From assembly GCA_032871835.1 (NCBI GenBank), contig CM065296.1, positions 9,000,001 through 9,064,000 of the forward strand: 64,000 nucleotides of DNA, read 5' to 3'. The position numbers were made by a program, and so were the translations under genes. This DNA is from Dipteronia dyeriana. Its lineage: Eukaryota > Streptophyta > Magnoliopsida > Sapindales > Sapindaceae. This document shows, in pieces, positions 26,042 through 37,665 of the stretch; the first letter of the stretch is position 1, and the number at the start of each line of letters is the position of its first letter. Under the pieces are notes generated by a model, which worked only from the letters and a program-made list of their open reading frames with translations, was not told the DNA's origin and did not search any database.

Positions 26042-26975
26042 CCTCTTTTTTCTTCTTGTCTCACACTTGTTTCTTTTATACAACAATTTTCGACCTATTA
26101 ATCTGCAACATAAAATTTCTTTTTAACACGAAATCCGAATTATTATTATTATTATTACTATAAGCAGAAGATATGTCTGTCTCTGTAAGAGAGTGATGAT
26201 GTACTCCACGAAGACGCAGGAGATTTGAGATTTGAGATTTATGGAATTAGGGTTCCTTATAAAGTGTTACGGACGGTTTTGCGCGAAATTGGTTACTGTC
26301 AATCGATCGAGTTTGCTCCTCCGTGGATTTCGCTGTCGTGTTCATCGAATGAGCTTGGGCCTCCTTCAAGTTGGGCCTTTAAATATTCTTTTTGTAGTGA
26401 TGCTAAAGGCCCCCCACTAATCTCTCTATGCACTCCCCCACATCAACTTTGTTTATACTTTTTTTCTTATTATTTAAATGTATATGGCTCCCATGGACGT
26501 AGCATTGGTAAAAGAATAAAATATCTAAATAAATATTATTTTATAATTAACATTCATATGATCCACAAATTTTTACTAAAATTGTAATGATCTAAAATTC
26601 TATGGAATTAGGTATACCTATTATTCATATATATAAACTCTTGGAGAGATCATTATCAATTTACATTAAAGTTATTTCCATTAATAAAAAAAAATTCATA
26701 TAGATAAATAAACGTAGTTTGCACCATTTTTAATATTATATTTTTACTGTACAACCTATCTTCACATGAAAATACAATTGAAAACGTATGAATGATAAAA
26801 TTTTGGATCGTGTCACACCCGCAACATCATGTTATATGATGTGGTAAACATAACACATTAACACATTAACACATGATATATTTCGAGTGAGCATTTTCCA
26901 TTCAAGTTTTTCATTGGGAAAAGACATCTATGCCGTGACAAAATCTGTAGTGCACCTGACTACTTGGAGCGGGAT
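26042..26975. other. AFC3 upstream region
   Basis: This is the 5' flank of AFC3, with a pyrimidine-rich leader, an (ATT)n run near 26139-26156 and AT-rich spacer. The open frame at 26225-26587 resembles no protein I know. No other gene is supported. Confidence 0.6.
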
Positions 26976-27205
26976 TAGGGGTTGAAATTACGACATGTAA
27001 ATCCGTATAATAAAAACCTATTAGTTTTGGAAAAGGGTTTGAATTGAGAAAATAAATTCACGAGTGACCTGCGAATCCGTTTAAATAAAAATTATATAAT
27101 ATTTATTATTTAAAATATAATAAATTTAAACTTCAATAATAATAATAATAAAACTTTTAAAGAATAAAGTGTAAACATTTTACTTTATAATTTGTAATTC
27201 TCAAC

Positions 27206-27253
<48 letters not shown>

Positions 27254-27812
27254 TTTTTCTTATCAGTATGCACTGATATAACTTATAACAGTGCGTTGTA
27301 TGTGAACTATTAATTATGAACAAGTTTTGACAAGTGCATACAATTTGAATCAAAGTATATAAATCTAATGAATTATATCCAACGTATTGATGAATATATA
27401 TTAGTACGTACTGACTTGAAAATTTATATATATATAATGTATTTTGTCTTTTATGACTCTAGTCTCAACTAAGAAATACACTTGAAATGAGTTGAAAAAT
27501 TTATTATATTAAATGTTTTTAGTCTTTAAAATTATAATTTTTGTATATTTAAATAATATAGAAATATTTCTAAAAAAATTAAAAAAAAAAATACGGGTTC
27601 ATAGATTCGCGTGTATAACCCGTGACATGTTTGTTTTCATAGGTTCATAGGTGGGTTTGGGTTTAGGTTTTCTCCAAACTTGCGGGTGAAACCCGAATCT
27701 AAACCCGTTCATTTTTATGAGTTCATAGATGAGTTTAGGTGATACAAAGTGTCACGGATTTGGGTTTGGATTTTACCAAGTCCGTCCGAACCCAACTCAT
27801 TGTCATTTCTAG
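26976..27812. mobile_element. Possible decayed hAT-like non-autonomous element
   Basis: The left edge reads TAGGGGTTGAAATTACGAC. The right third (27595-27800) is rich in GGGTT(T/C)GGGTTT and its complement AACCCGAA, ending CCCAACTCATTGTCATTTCTA. Such ACCCG/CGGGT-rich ends beside a TAGGG start are common in plant hAT-derived elements. The terminal repeats are poor and no target duplication is clear, so this is a weak call. An (AT)n/(TG)n microsatellite lies within. Confidence 0.3.
27211..27253. repeat. (TA)n(TG)n microsatellite
   Basis: About fifteen TA units are followed directly by about six TG units, in intergenic DNA between AFC3 and the copia insertion. Confidence 0.95.
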
Positions 27813-28592
27813 TGATAGTCACATATCTTATTCTCAGTGGTCGGTGTAAGGGATCGTTTGTTTTTTTTTTTTTTTAAAGACTGAATAGTCCTAAATTTTT
27901 CTGAAGACTGAATCTGAACTTAAATGACATGTTTTTTTTCATATCTGAATGTATTGTTAACACGATTGTTTTTTAAAAGTAAAATTGTCATAAAATAAGT
28001 AATATTACATTTATACCTATGTTAAACAATTATACATATAATATGGAATAAATGCAATCCAAAAATAATAATTATATGTGAACACATACGATCATGATCT
28101 TCTTTTTCGATTACAAACAGACTTCATTTTTATTAAGAAAAAAAAAGTTTTTTAAAACTAAAAAATAAAAGAGGCAGCAGGAAAAACTCACACAAAACAC
28201 TTTGAAAATAATAATATATAAATATATCACCCTAATATCAAAATAAAATATTGATATTAAACAACTAATAAATTATTAGGATTCTTTTTTATTTTTAATG
28301 CTATTTAAAATAAATAATATATTAAAATAAAGATTTATATATCATATGTAATTACGATGAAATTGGAAATATGTTATATATGGGGGATAGTATCGGAAGA
28401 AAAGATTTGAGATTGCATTTAATGTAATTCGGTGATTTGCAATTAAATGAAAATACATAATTTTTTACTTTTTATTTTAAGTGGTTTTTAAAAAAAATAA
28501 AAATTGTTTGTGTTGAAAATACAATCAACAACAATGTGCAACAAGAAAAAAAAAAATATTTACAGTAACTTTTATTTAAATAAATAAATAAA

Positions 28593-28670
28593 TGGATTTT
28601 AGTAAAAATGCCCCATCTGAGGGCTTCTATTGCAAATATACCCTATGTAGGCACAAAGTTGTAAAAATCC
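28593..28670 (+). repeat. Left terminal inverted repeat of the MULE
   Basis: It matches the reverse complement of 36325-36402 over about 78 bp with roughly 85 percent identity by eye. Similarity fades beyond. Confidence 0.88.
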
Positions 28671-28875
28671 CCCAAACTTCCAAAAATACCCCAACTTAAA
28701 TTATAAACACCATATTTATTATAATTATTACTTTTAACCAACCAATTATAAAAAGGAAAAGAAAAGAAGTAAACTAAACATTGTTTATATTGTTTACATT
28801 GAGGTCTTGTAAAAAAAAAATCCATTTGGAGACATTATAGTGTTGATAAGGTGAGTTTTTTTTTTTTGCTTACAT

Positions 28876-29063
28876 GAAATTGGTCTTCAGGTCAGGAGTG
28901 ACCCGATCGGGTCACCATTGACCCGAAGCCATTAAAATTGTTCTTCGGGTCAATGGTGACCCGAAGACCAATTTTTTGGGTTCGGGTAGAGGGCAACCCG
29001 AAGCCATAAAAATTGGTCTTCAAGTCAGGATTGACCCAATCGGGTCACCTTTGACCCGAAGAA
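28876..29063. repeat. Direct repeat of GACCCG-rich blocks
   Basis: AAATTGGTCTTCAGGTCAGG (from 28877) and AAATTGGTCTTCAAGTCAGG (from 29010) each lead into GACCC(G/A)ATCGGGTCACC and TTGACCCGAAG. The copies are about 133 bp apart with few differences. The hairpin lies between and within them. They sit upstream of the transposase and may be part of its promoter or of subterminal transposase-binding sites. Confidence 0.85.
28907..28964. repeat. Perfect 22-bp inverted repeat (hairpin) inside the MULE left end
   Basis: 28907-28928 and 28943-28964 are perfect reverse complements with a 14-nt AT-rich loop. The core is GGTCACCATTGACCCGAAG. It lies in a longer array of related GACCCGAAG / CTTCGGGTC blocks at 28880-29065. 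Confidence 0.93.
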
Positions 29064-29132
29064 GAAAAAAAAAATAATTTACACTGTTTATGTTTGATGT
29101 AGTAAAGTTTATTTTAATTGATGTTTCCAGGA

Positions 29133-31567
29133 ATGAAGACGACAAATGTGCAATTGGTTTTGAATTAGGGGGGAGAATGGAAAAGTGATCACGGTGTATA
29201 TTGGTATGACGGTCGAAGAGGACGGGCATTTGATTTTACAAGGAATGCAAATTATGATCAACTATTAGATATGGTGTACCGCGTGATCGGAATTGATAGA
29301 AATCATTATCGGGTTACTCTTACGACTGTTGCACAAACCATTCGTCCTAGTTTGCCTATTGAGATTATTGATGATGTTGCATTGTTACTGCGCCGAGAGC
29401 ATGTTGACCCTCTAGTTTGCATAAGTGTTGAGCAAATCAATAATTACCATCCATAAGTGAAGCAGAAATTTCATCCAGAATCACCTCATTGCCTACACCA
29501 TGCAACTGAATCTGATTTCCAGCACACCGTGGATATGCCTAACACAAATGCCCATTTGGATGATATTCGAGAGGGTTTTACAGAAACTGCCAACAACGGT
29601 GATTCCCCTCATCGTCATTTTGGTTTCCATGATACCACAGAAAATGAAAATGTTCCTGTGCATGAGGTATCAGAACCACAGCTTGACTCTATTTCTAATC
29701 AAGTTCCTATTTGCTCTGATGATCAATTTACCCATATCCAGAGGCTCGTTCCACCTCCATCTGTACCATATTCTATTAATTTTGGTGAAGTTGCACCTAC
29801 ACTTGTTGATATGTGTCTTGCAGTGGGTGAATTATTTGAAAGTAAGTGGCAATTGCAATCACAATTAGGTAGGTATGCCTTTACCAACCGGTTCCAGATT
29901 AAGGTGATGAAGTCAGACCCAACACGTTATCAAGTTCGGTGCATTGTTGAGGAATGCAAATGGCGATTGCGTGCAGTTAAGGTTGCTAATTCAGTTTATT
30001 TTCAAATTAGAAGATTTGACCATGAGCACACATGTTCCAATGAATCACGATTTCCGCATGAGAGACAAGCAAGTGCACGGGTTATAGGGGAACACATAAA
30101 GGAGAAAATTCGTGATCATCGTTTATACAAGCCTAAGGAAATTATACAAGACATACAGAAAGAGTTTGGCATCTCATGTAACTACCACAAAGCATACCGA
30201 GCCAAACATATTGCCTTATATGAGGTTCAAGGAACACCGGTTGAGTCATACTGAATTTTGCCATCATATTTGTACATGTTGGAGCAAACTAATCCTGGAA
30301 CTATTACAGACCTCCACACAGATTCGGCTAATAGGTTCATGTATATATTTTTTTGCCTCAAAGCCTGTATAAACGGGTTTCTGTCTTCGATTAGACCTGT
30401 AATTGCTATTAACGCAACATTTTTGAAAGGCATTCATGCAGGCGTCTTATTTGTGGCAGTGTGTATGGATGGAAATGACCAAATATTTCCTCTAGCTTTT
30501 GGTGTTGGTGATTCGGAGACAAATGAAGCTTGGGAATGGTTTCTAACTAGGTTGCATCGTGCCGTTGGCGAAGTTGATGATTTGGTTATTGTTTCTGATA
30601 GGAAAAATAGTATTATCACCGGTGTGGAAAAAGTGTTTCCAAAATCATTCCATGGCGCATGTGCGGTACATCTAGAACGGAATATGCTTGGGCGCTATGG
30701 GAAGAATAAGGTATTAAAAGACATCCTCAGAAAGGCAGTTAAAGTTTATCGGGTAAATCAATTCACACGATGTATGGAGCAATTGGCAAATATAAATTCT
30801 GAAGCAGCTATGTATATCACGGATGTCGGATTTGAACAGTGGGCACGAGCATACAGTCCAAGGAAAAGGTACAACCTAACGTCATCCAACATTGCAGAGG
30901 CCATGAATAATGCAATTAAAGTTTGTCGGGAATTGCCTATTACGAAGTTATTGACTGCATCAGAGGGGTTCTCCAACGGTGGTTCTATGATCTTCGGACA
31001 TCTACAGGTAAATTTAAGTCGACATTGCCAACCAAAGTAGATGTAAGCATAGGTGTGAAGGCCGAAAAGGCACGTTATCTAACGGTCTACCCGATCACAT
31101 ATTACTCATTTCTTGTTAAGGATGGAGATTTGGATGGAACTGTTGATTTGACATCAAAAACATGTACTTGTAGAGAATTTGACATGGACGAACTTCCATG
31201 TGAACATGCATTGGCTTGCATTAGGGTCCGACGATTTTCATATATAGATTATTGTTCACCTTATTACTCTAGTGCATTTCTTGTTGCAGCATACAGTGGA
31301 GAAATTCATCCAGTTAGACACCCTCCTGAATGGTTGGTTTCAGAAGATATTGCATCAATAGTTGTTCTCCCACCCGTCGGCCGACGCCTTCCAGAAAGAC
31401 CTAAAAATAACCGTATTCCGTCATTTGGAGAGGTAGTAAGTCAATCAAGATGTACAACTTGTCATCGTGATGGTCACAACAGTCATTCATGCACATACTC
31501 GAGATCGTCTAGACCATTAACAAGTACGAGTGGTGTTGGTGAGGGAAGTGGATCACACAATGTTTAA
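29133..31567 (+). pseudogene. MURA transposase of the MULE, inactivated
   Basis: The frame opens at ATG 29133 after a possible acceptor (TTCCAG). It runs through a MuDR N-terminal domain (SKWQLQSQLGRYAFTNRF near 29840; CKWRLRAVK), the transposase core (DQIFPLAFGVGDSETNEAWEW; VSDRKNSI), a SWIM zinc motif CTCREF...PCEHA (31165-31213) and a C-terminal CCHC knuckle CTTCHRDGHNSHSC. Breaks seen: TAG at 29166-29168, TAA at 29454-29456, TGA at 30252-30254, and a one-base loss near 30950 that moves the rest into another frame. The usual first catalytic Asp (in an I-D-x-T-x-L-K motif) reads Asn here (INATFLKG near 30410). The gene cannot make an active transposase. Confidence 0.9.
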
Positions 31568-31986
31568 TATTACTATTTGGTACAGTAACATGGTGTAGTG
31601 AGTTGATGATTTGGTCTTTTTTTTTCTTTTATGATTTGGTATAGTGATATGATGACTTGATTATTATTTGTCTCTTTGTATTAAGTGCAGTTAGTTGGTG
31701 TAGTGAGTTGTTGATTTACTAAATGATTTGAGTGATTTGAGTAATTTTGGTGTGGTGAGATGATTTACTAAATGGATTGTGCAGTTATTATTTTGTGCAT
31801 ATTTACTAAAATTTGACAGTCTCCTTTGTATTTGAACAAAGCCATGTCATTTTTTATACCTGCAAACCTGCAAACAAGACACTCTCAATATCCACAACAC
31901 TTCTCAACTCCCAACATTACAGTTCACACACATTTACTACCACGACAAATACAAACAGAATTCTCAGTAATTAAACAAACAATCTG

Positions 31987-34900
31987 TTAATTACAATCAT
32001 TTTCAACTAAGCTACCTTCAACTATATTATTACAAGGTACTTGTTTAGAATTTTTAAAAATTTCAGTTGCAATTTTAACTCTAAGGGCTGGTCCATCTTT
32101 TGCTTCAAAGTCGAACGGTTTCCCGGCCCATAAGTACTCCAAGAATTTGAGAGCAAATATCCCACAGTCAGACCTATTTTATCCAAAACAAATAAATATA
32201 TCCAATGTAAGTGACAATCAAACTATTTAATATAGTATTAGATGACAAAAGTTGGAGGTATACCCATTCCCTTGATTTGGAATGTCTTTCTCGGGTCTTT
32301 GTACAGCAAATGGCAAAGCATCATTATAGATATCCGGCATTGTGTGCACCAACAAAGAAGGCAACATCTTTCTAAGGCAAGATATCCACTTTGTAATCTC
32401 CAATACACTATTGATTTCTGGTAAAGAATCATAGATTGTAATGACCCACTCTTTCAAGTCGACAGCAATTGCAACCCAATGATTTCCGTTCACGTTCGCT
32501 GGAAACAAAATCTGCATATGACATCAAATCAACATTATATAAATTAAGTCTTTGAAATAGAATAATATTATATTCGTATAACATGCCTAAATTTACTTAC
32601 AATATTGACTTTCCGCCAATGTTCCCACGCTTCAACCGGTTTCTTGCCGATCACATAATCTGTCATTTCACTATCCCATTTGTAGGATTCATGCTTGAAC
32701 TGTGTTTTATTTTCCACAAGTAGTGACCACCTACCTTGAATTCTAGTCTGCAACACTTATAAATTATGGTTAGAATTTGTGATTATATTTCATATAAATT
32801 ATGATATAAGTAGATACAATTACCATGAATGTGTAATCTAGTAACACAATGTTGTGGCTGTATAACTGAGGAAAGAAAAATGCACGCCGCCGCATGAGAT
32901 GACAATATGTCTCCATATGCTGTCAAAAAAAAAGTGTAACCAAAATGGTTGATGCTTACGATATAAAACATGAATTCAAGTATATAACTTACATCTCCAT
33001 CTAACCATCCAATTTCCGATAGCAGTATTTGAAACCAATGAGAATTTGCTTCAAATACACTGGTGTGCATACTGTGAAGTTTCAACAACATAAACATGAA
33101 ATTTAAATGACTTTTCTAACATTGATCAATGAGTTCATAGTAGCATAATATCACATACCTAGTGTTCATATTGTTGTCATTGATCCATGAGTTCATTGAA
33201 CGTAACACATCCTCATCTAACGGGCTATCTCTTCCGAATTCTGACATTTTGGGTTTTCTAGACCGCTTAGCTGTAGGATCAATGTACGAGCTAACGTTAT
33301 AGGCCGACCACTTTCGATCTCTAGTTACTTTGATTGTAATCTTGGGTGGCCTTGATAGTTGCTTCACATCGTCGCTTGGTTCAGAATTACCTTTGACCAT
33401 TTCAGGAGACAGAAAAACAAGGTGAAATGTAGATGGCTCAAAATGTATGTTGTTATCTTGGCTCAAGTTGATTACATCAGTATCCACATTATGACATGTC
33501 TGCATTCAATTTCATAAAAATTGTTAAATACTAGTAATAGAAATTAAGACAAATTATTTTATCACAATTTACCTTTTCATTCTTTAACTTACATATAAGC
33601 TCGGATAAGCGAATAAATCCTATACGCATCTCTTTCTACATAGAAGTCATCTCGTCACGTACTTTCTGCCAATATTCATCTTGATGTGTTTGCATCTTCT
33701 TCAATCGTATTTCCATCTCTTTCAATCTTTTCCATCCTTTCTTACTTTCTCCTTGGTCTTTTTTAAATGATGTAGGATTAACTTCTTTTTTCATCTCATA
33801 ACCAACATTTGAATGTTGTATATCATCCTTACAATCATCATATATTTTTTCAGCACCCCCATCAACATTGTCAATATCCTCCTGAACATCAACCTCAAAA
33901 TCATCATCATCAACACCACAATCAAACTTCTCTGGTGATACAATCATTGGATCAATTGGAATTTGGCTTTGATCGATACTCGCCCAATAGGGTTTCCTAA
34001 TTTCTTCATCGGAGGGGACTAGATATTTAAAGATAGTGAGCTGCAATATATATATATATATATGAGAATTATAATCAAACATAAATAAAGTTATTTAAAC
34101 GTAAACAACACTAAGGCATTCTTACATTTCTATACTGAAAACGTTATCATATAACTCTACATAACTGGGAATCCCTGTGCATTTCCAATTCAAAATTCTA
34201 GGAGTGACATTATTTACTCTTGATTCATAACCAAGCATAGCCCATTTGGGTATTTCTTCGATTGCCCATACCTGAAAATGAAATAAATGAGTTCATAGTA
34301 GCTCCACAACCACATGCATAATGTCATTAAATAAATCACAAAATATCACACATCACCTGGAAAGCTGTGACAAACCCATAAACATTGTACTTCTCAGCTT
34401 TCCGCTTTACTGGAGACTCAAGACGCTCCTTATACTTGTCATCACGACCAACAACACAAGTAGAAAGAGAGTCAAATGTCCTACCGTATAAGAATGTTCC
34501 CCATGGAAAACTATTAAACGCATATAAGTCATCCATTAACTGTAGCGCCCAATACATAGTGGCATTCCTATCATCCTTGCCAACCAAAGTCATCTCCAAA
34601 AAAAGTACTAAAGCCAACTTCACCATATCATCGTCACTAACATTATTATCAGGACCAAGATTCCTAAACCAATTAGCAAACATTTTTACATTAACTTTAC
34701 CATCTCGAAAGTAGGATCGGAGGATCCTTTTATCCATATGTTTGGTGATGTACAATGGTGATTCACATGAATCTCCAAAGGTAAGCCCAATAACCAAACA
34801 AAACTCCACCGCGCTAAACCTTATCACCTCATTTCCAACATAGAACCACAAAGTCGATGCCGTGTCATCGACATCCCTAACATGACACTCCCGAAGCAAA

Positions 34901-35109
34901 ACATGGTGACAAAACTGCCCAGACAATACCATATCACTCACGTCCAAAAAATAACCAAAACATGTCACTCTAAACATATCCAGTTGTTTATGTGAAAGAA
35001 TTGCTTTAATAAGTCTAATACTCTCCCAATTGCAGTATCCACTAACTCGAGATGGAAATCGATCATCTTCCTTAAATTTGAGTGATTCACGTAGTTTCTT
35101 TCGACTCAT
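31987..35109 (-). pseudogene. DUF1985 / Ulp1-like cysteine protease gene of the MULE
   Basis: Likely exons, right to left: 34357-35109 (DUF1985 region; FSAVEFCLVIGLTFG), 34126-34271, 33573-34040 (acidic, coiled-coil), 33159-33499, 32993-33071, 32824-32919, 32601-32747, 32264-32511, 31987-32173. The last two carry the C48 protease core: His in NHWVAI, Asp in IYDSLP, Gln in NQGNG and Cys in SDCGIF. Thus all catalytic residues remain. Ulp1/SENP proteases cut SUMO; the role in MULEs is not established. Damage: an in-frame TAG at 33636-33638 in exon three, and a phase mismatch between exons two and three. Both could be avoided only by other splicing. I call it a pseudogene with moderate certainty. 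Confidence 0.75.
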
Positions 35110-35978
35110 GCCGCTTAACGTGGAAGAAAAACACTTATGACGATATCTAACTGATCACAAATCACAAAATACGACCATCTTTCATAAATCAAACACACAC
35201 AAACACTCAAACACACACACAAATCAAACACACACACAAACACTCAAACATTTAATTACACACTCAATATAATAAATGATATTATATAATCAGCTCACTT
35301 GATAATTATCAAGAACCCAAGCAAAGAGTCAACATTAGCTCTTAAAATCACTTTACAGGAAATAAAACAATATGCATATCTCAGATACTCATATACTCAG
35401 CCTCCACATCTAATCTAACACAATGACGAAATTCCTCCTTCCAGAAATAGTAACCATTCATCCTACAATGTTAAAGAAAATTTAACTAGCATAATTGAGT
35501 TTTCTTTGATTGGAGCTATTCAAACAAAAATCTACAAAGAAATAATCAATCTACAGCAATTGCAATCAATCAAATCCAATTGAACAAATAATCAATCTCC
35601 CAGCTGAACAAATGGCGTGAGAGTAGAGAAACAAAATAACACAACAATTTGAAAATCAGGTTCAACGACAATCAAAATGAAGATAAGTTGAAAACTAATT
35701 TCTGCAAATGGTTCATCATTATTGACTCACAGACAAGTTGAAAACTAATTAAAATGAAGATAAAGTGTTAGCTCCAGTAATTTACCTTCGAATTTCAACT
35801 GATTTGTTGGGTATTTGGGTTTAAGTCTCAACTGAGAGACCTTTACGCTTCTTCGGTTGACCAGCGACGAGTGGTGAATGGCGACGACGACGGGTGAAGA
35901 CCGGCGAGTGGAGACAATGAATGGAGCTTCAGTTGCAGAACGAGCTTTGCGCTTCGATTTGGCGAGTGGTGACGACCA

Positions 35979-36190
35979 GTAGGATGGTGACGGATGATGA
36001 AGGAAGTTACAGGATGCCCACGCCTCCTCGTTTCGTGAAAGCCGCATCGATGAGCCGGATTAACGGCGGCGGAGAGATGGTAAGGGTGACGATCAAAGCA
36101 ACGGGATGGTGAGGGATGATGAATGAAGCCACCAGATGCCCACACCACGCGCCCTCGATTCGTGAAGGTCGACATCGATGACCCGGATTA
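35979..36190. repeat. Imperfect tandem duplication in the MULE right end
   Basis: GGATGGTGACGGATGATGAA near 35979 and GGATGGTGAGGGATGATGAA near 36102 each lead to CAGATGCCCAC(G/A)CC, then ATTCGTGAA-type and ATCGATGA(G/C)CCGGATTA. The unit is about 120 bp with many differences. It lies upstream of the Ulp1-like gene on its promoter side. The open frames over it are rich in Arg, His and Pro and look non-coding. Confidence 0.75.
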
Positions 36191-36324
36191 CTGGTGAAGA
36201 GCAGCTTCACGGCGATGATGGACAAATTGGGGGATCGGGTCAATCGGGATGCCTAGTAGGGAGGGTTAGGGCAATTGGGGCGAATTGGGGGTATTTCTCA
36301 TTAAGGGTAATTTCGTCTTTCAGA

Positions 36325-36402
36325 GGCATTTTTGCAACTTTTGCCTATATAGGGTATATTTGCAATCGAGGTTCTCAGATGGGGCATTTTTACTAAAATC
36401 CC
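36325..36402 (-). repeat. Right terminal inverted repeat of the MULE
   Basis: This is the reverse-complement partner of 28593-28670. It is followed directly by the second copy of the 9-bp target duplication at 36403-36411. Confidence 0.88.
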
Positions 36403-37665
36403 ATAAATAAATAGTGATGTACAACACTGTAACAATATAATTGAAATATTATTTTTTTTTAATATAAAACAATATATATGAAATACTGGTTTTCTATATC
36501 TACTGAAAAAAAAATTGTACTATATATACAAAAAAAAATTAAAGAAAAAACCAGTAAAACCAAATTTCATAATACTGTAGAAAAGAAACAAAAAATACTA
36601 ACTTGTATCTGCAATTGTTGAATGAAGATAGAGGCTTGCGTTGAGCAATATCCTAAAGACAGTATTTCACCCATTCACTATGCTTGAAGACCAATAGGTG
36701 ACTGCCTATCAGGATACAACTATCTGTGTTCAAAATTGCAGCACAAAATTTCAAACCCTGACGAACAATATATTTTTCTCTCAGTACAATATGAATGCAG
36801 TATGAATGAAAGAAAAGTTGAAATCAAATTGTCTCTGCAAACTTGACTCACTTGTCCTATTTATAAACCCATATATACCTTTTTGTAAAGACACAAATGT
36901 TGTAGAATTGTGTCTGTTAAAAAAATGACATAAAAAATAAAATAAAACAAAAAGACAAGATTGTGTCTGTTAACAAAAAAAGAACAAACACCATTGTTTA
37001 TAACTATCTGAGTTTAAAATTAAAAAATTCAATTTTAAATCAAACTTCTTCAACAATACCCCACATTTGATTTAAAATTCAATACTTCATATTTACGCTA
37101 CGACCTTAGTCTACTAAATTAATGTACTTGAGAAGAACAGAAGTGTCATACATCGGGAGAAGTGTCTTTTATACTTGAACTTACCCTAGTAAAGACATAT
37201 CGGATTTACTTGGTGATACAATGGATATATATGGTTTTGAACTATTCACCGTGGTAGTAAATCAAGACAATATGTTTTACACAAAACACCCCTTAAATAT
37301 ACTTTAGTTCATATGTTTTTGTTCATTTTGGTCATGAACAGATCCCGGTTTTTCATAATAGCTTTAGAGAACTTAGTCTTTTTTTTTCATTCTCATAAAT
37401 GTGACCCCACATTTACTATCATATAGGTGACACTAATTAAAAGTTTTATGCTTAACTTCTCTTGATAACAAAATATCAATGTCATTAAATGCTTATCATA
37501 TCCTTAACAACCGCATACAACACACCAATCATCACAAGAAGCTATATTGTGTGTTCTACAATTTAAGTATTACCAAACCAGTTTGCCTATTGAACCTAGA
37601 CCATGGGATCTCCAATCTGCTATGTTAGGTTTTCGCCTGGCTTGACTTATTGAGTGGCTTTAAAC

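Larger units (their letters stand above)
28593..36402. mobile_element. Mutator-like element of the Ulp1-carrying (Kaonashi-type) group
   Basis: A 7810-bp element is flanked by a perfect 9-bp duplication, ATAAATAAA, the length expected for Mutator. Its ends form long terminal inverted repeats: about 28593-28670 and 36325-36402 share GGATTTTAGTAAAAATGCCC, then ATTGCAAATATACCCTAT and AGGCA, with scattered mismatches. The first base differs (T against G). Inside, a MURA transposase runs rightward (29133-31567) and a DUF1985/Ulp1-like gene runs leftward (31987-35109), in convergent layout. MULEs carrying Ulp1-like genes are known in plants (Kaonashi/KI elements). It sits in the 3' LTR of the copia element and so is the younger insertion. 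Confidence 0.93.
28511..37055 (-). repeat. 3' LTR of the copia element, interrupted by the MULE
   Basis: The LTR parts 28511-28592 and 36403-37055 align to 41534-42258 in order. The break falls in an ATAAATAAA run that is duplicated on both sides of the MULE (28584-28592 and 36403-36411). The intact LTR at 41534 shows the empty version of the site. Confidence 0.92.

Noticed and set aside
25871..26126. Longer 71-residue reading of AFC3 exon one
   Set aside because: The frame continues into the intron. The donor after SEPE (25976) gives the sequence shared with the Arabidopsis protein.
26225..26587. 120-codon plus-strand frame upstream of AFC3
   Set aside because: It resembles no protein and its composition fits spacer DNA.
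35745..36243. Arg/His/Pro-rich frames of 78-110 codons on the minus strand
   Set aside because: They sit over the diverged tandem duplication at the MULE end. No start context, splice partner or known domain is seen.
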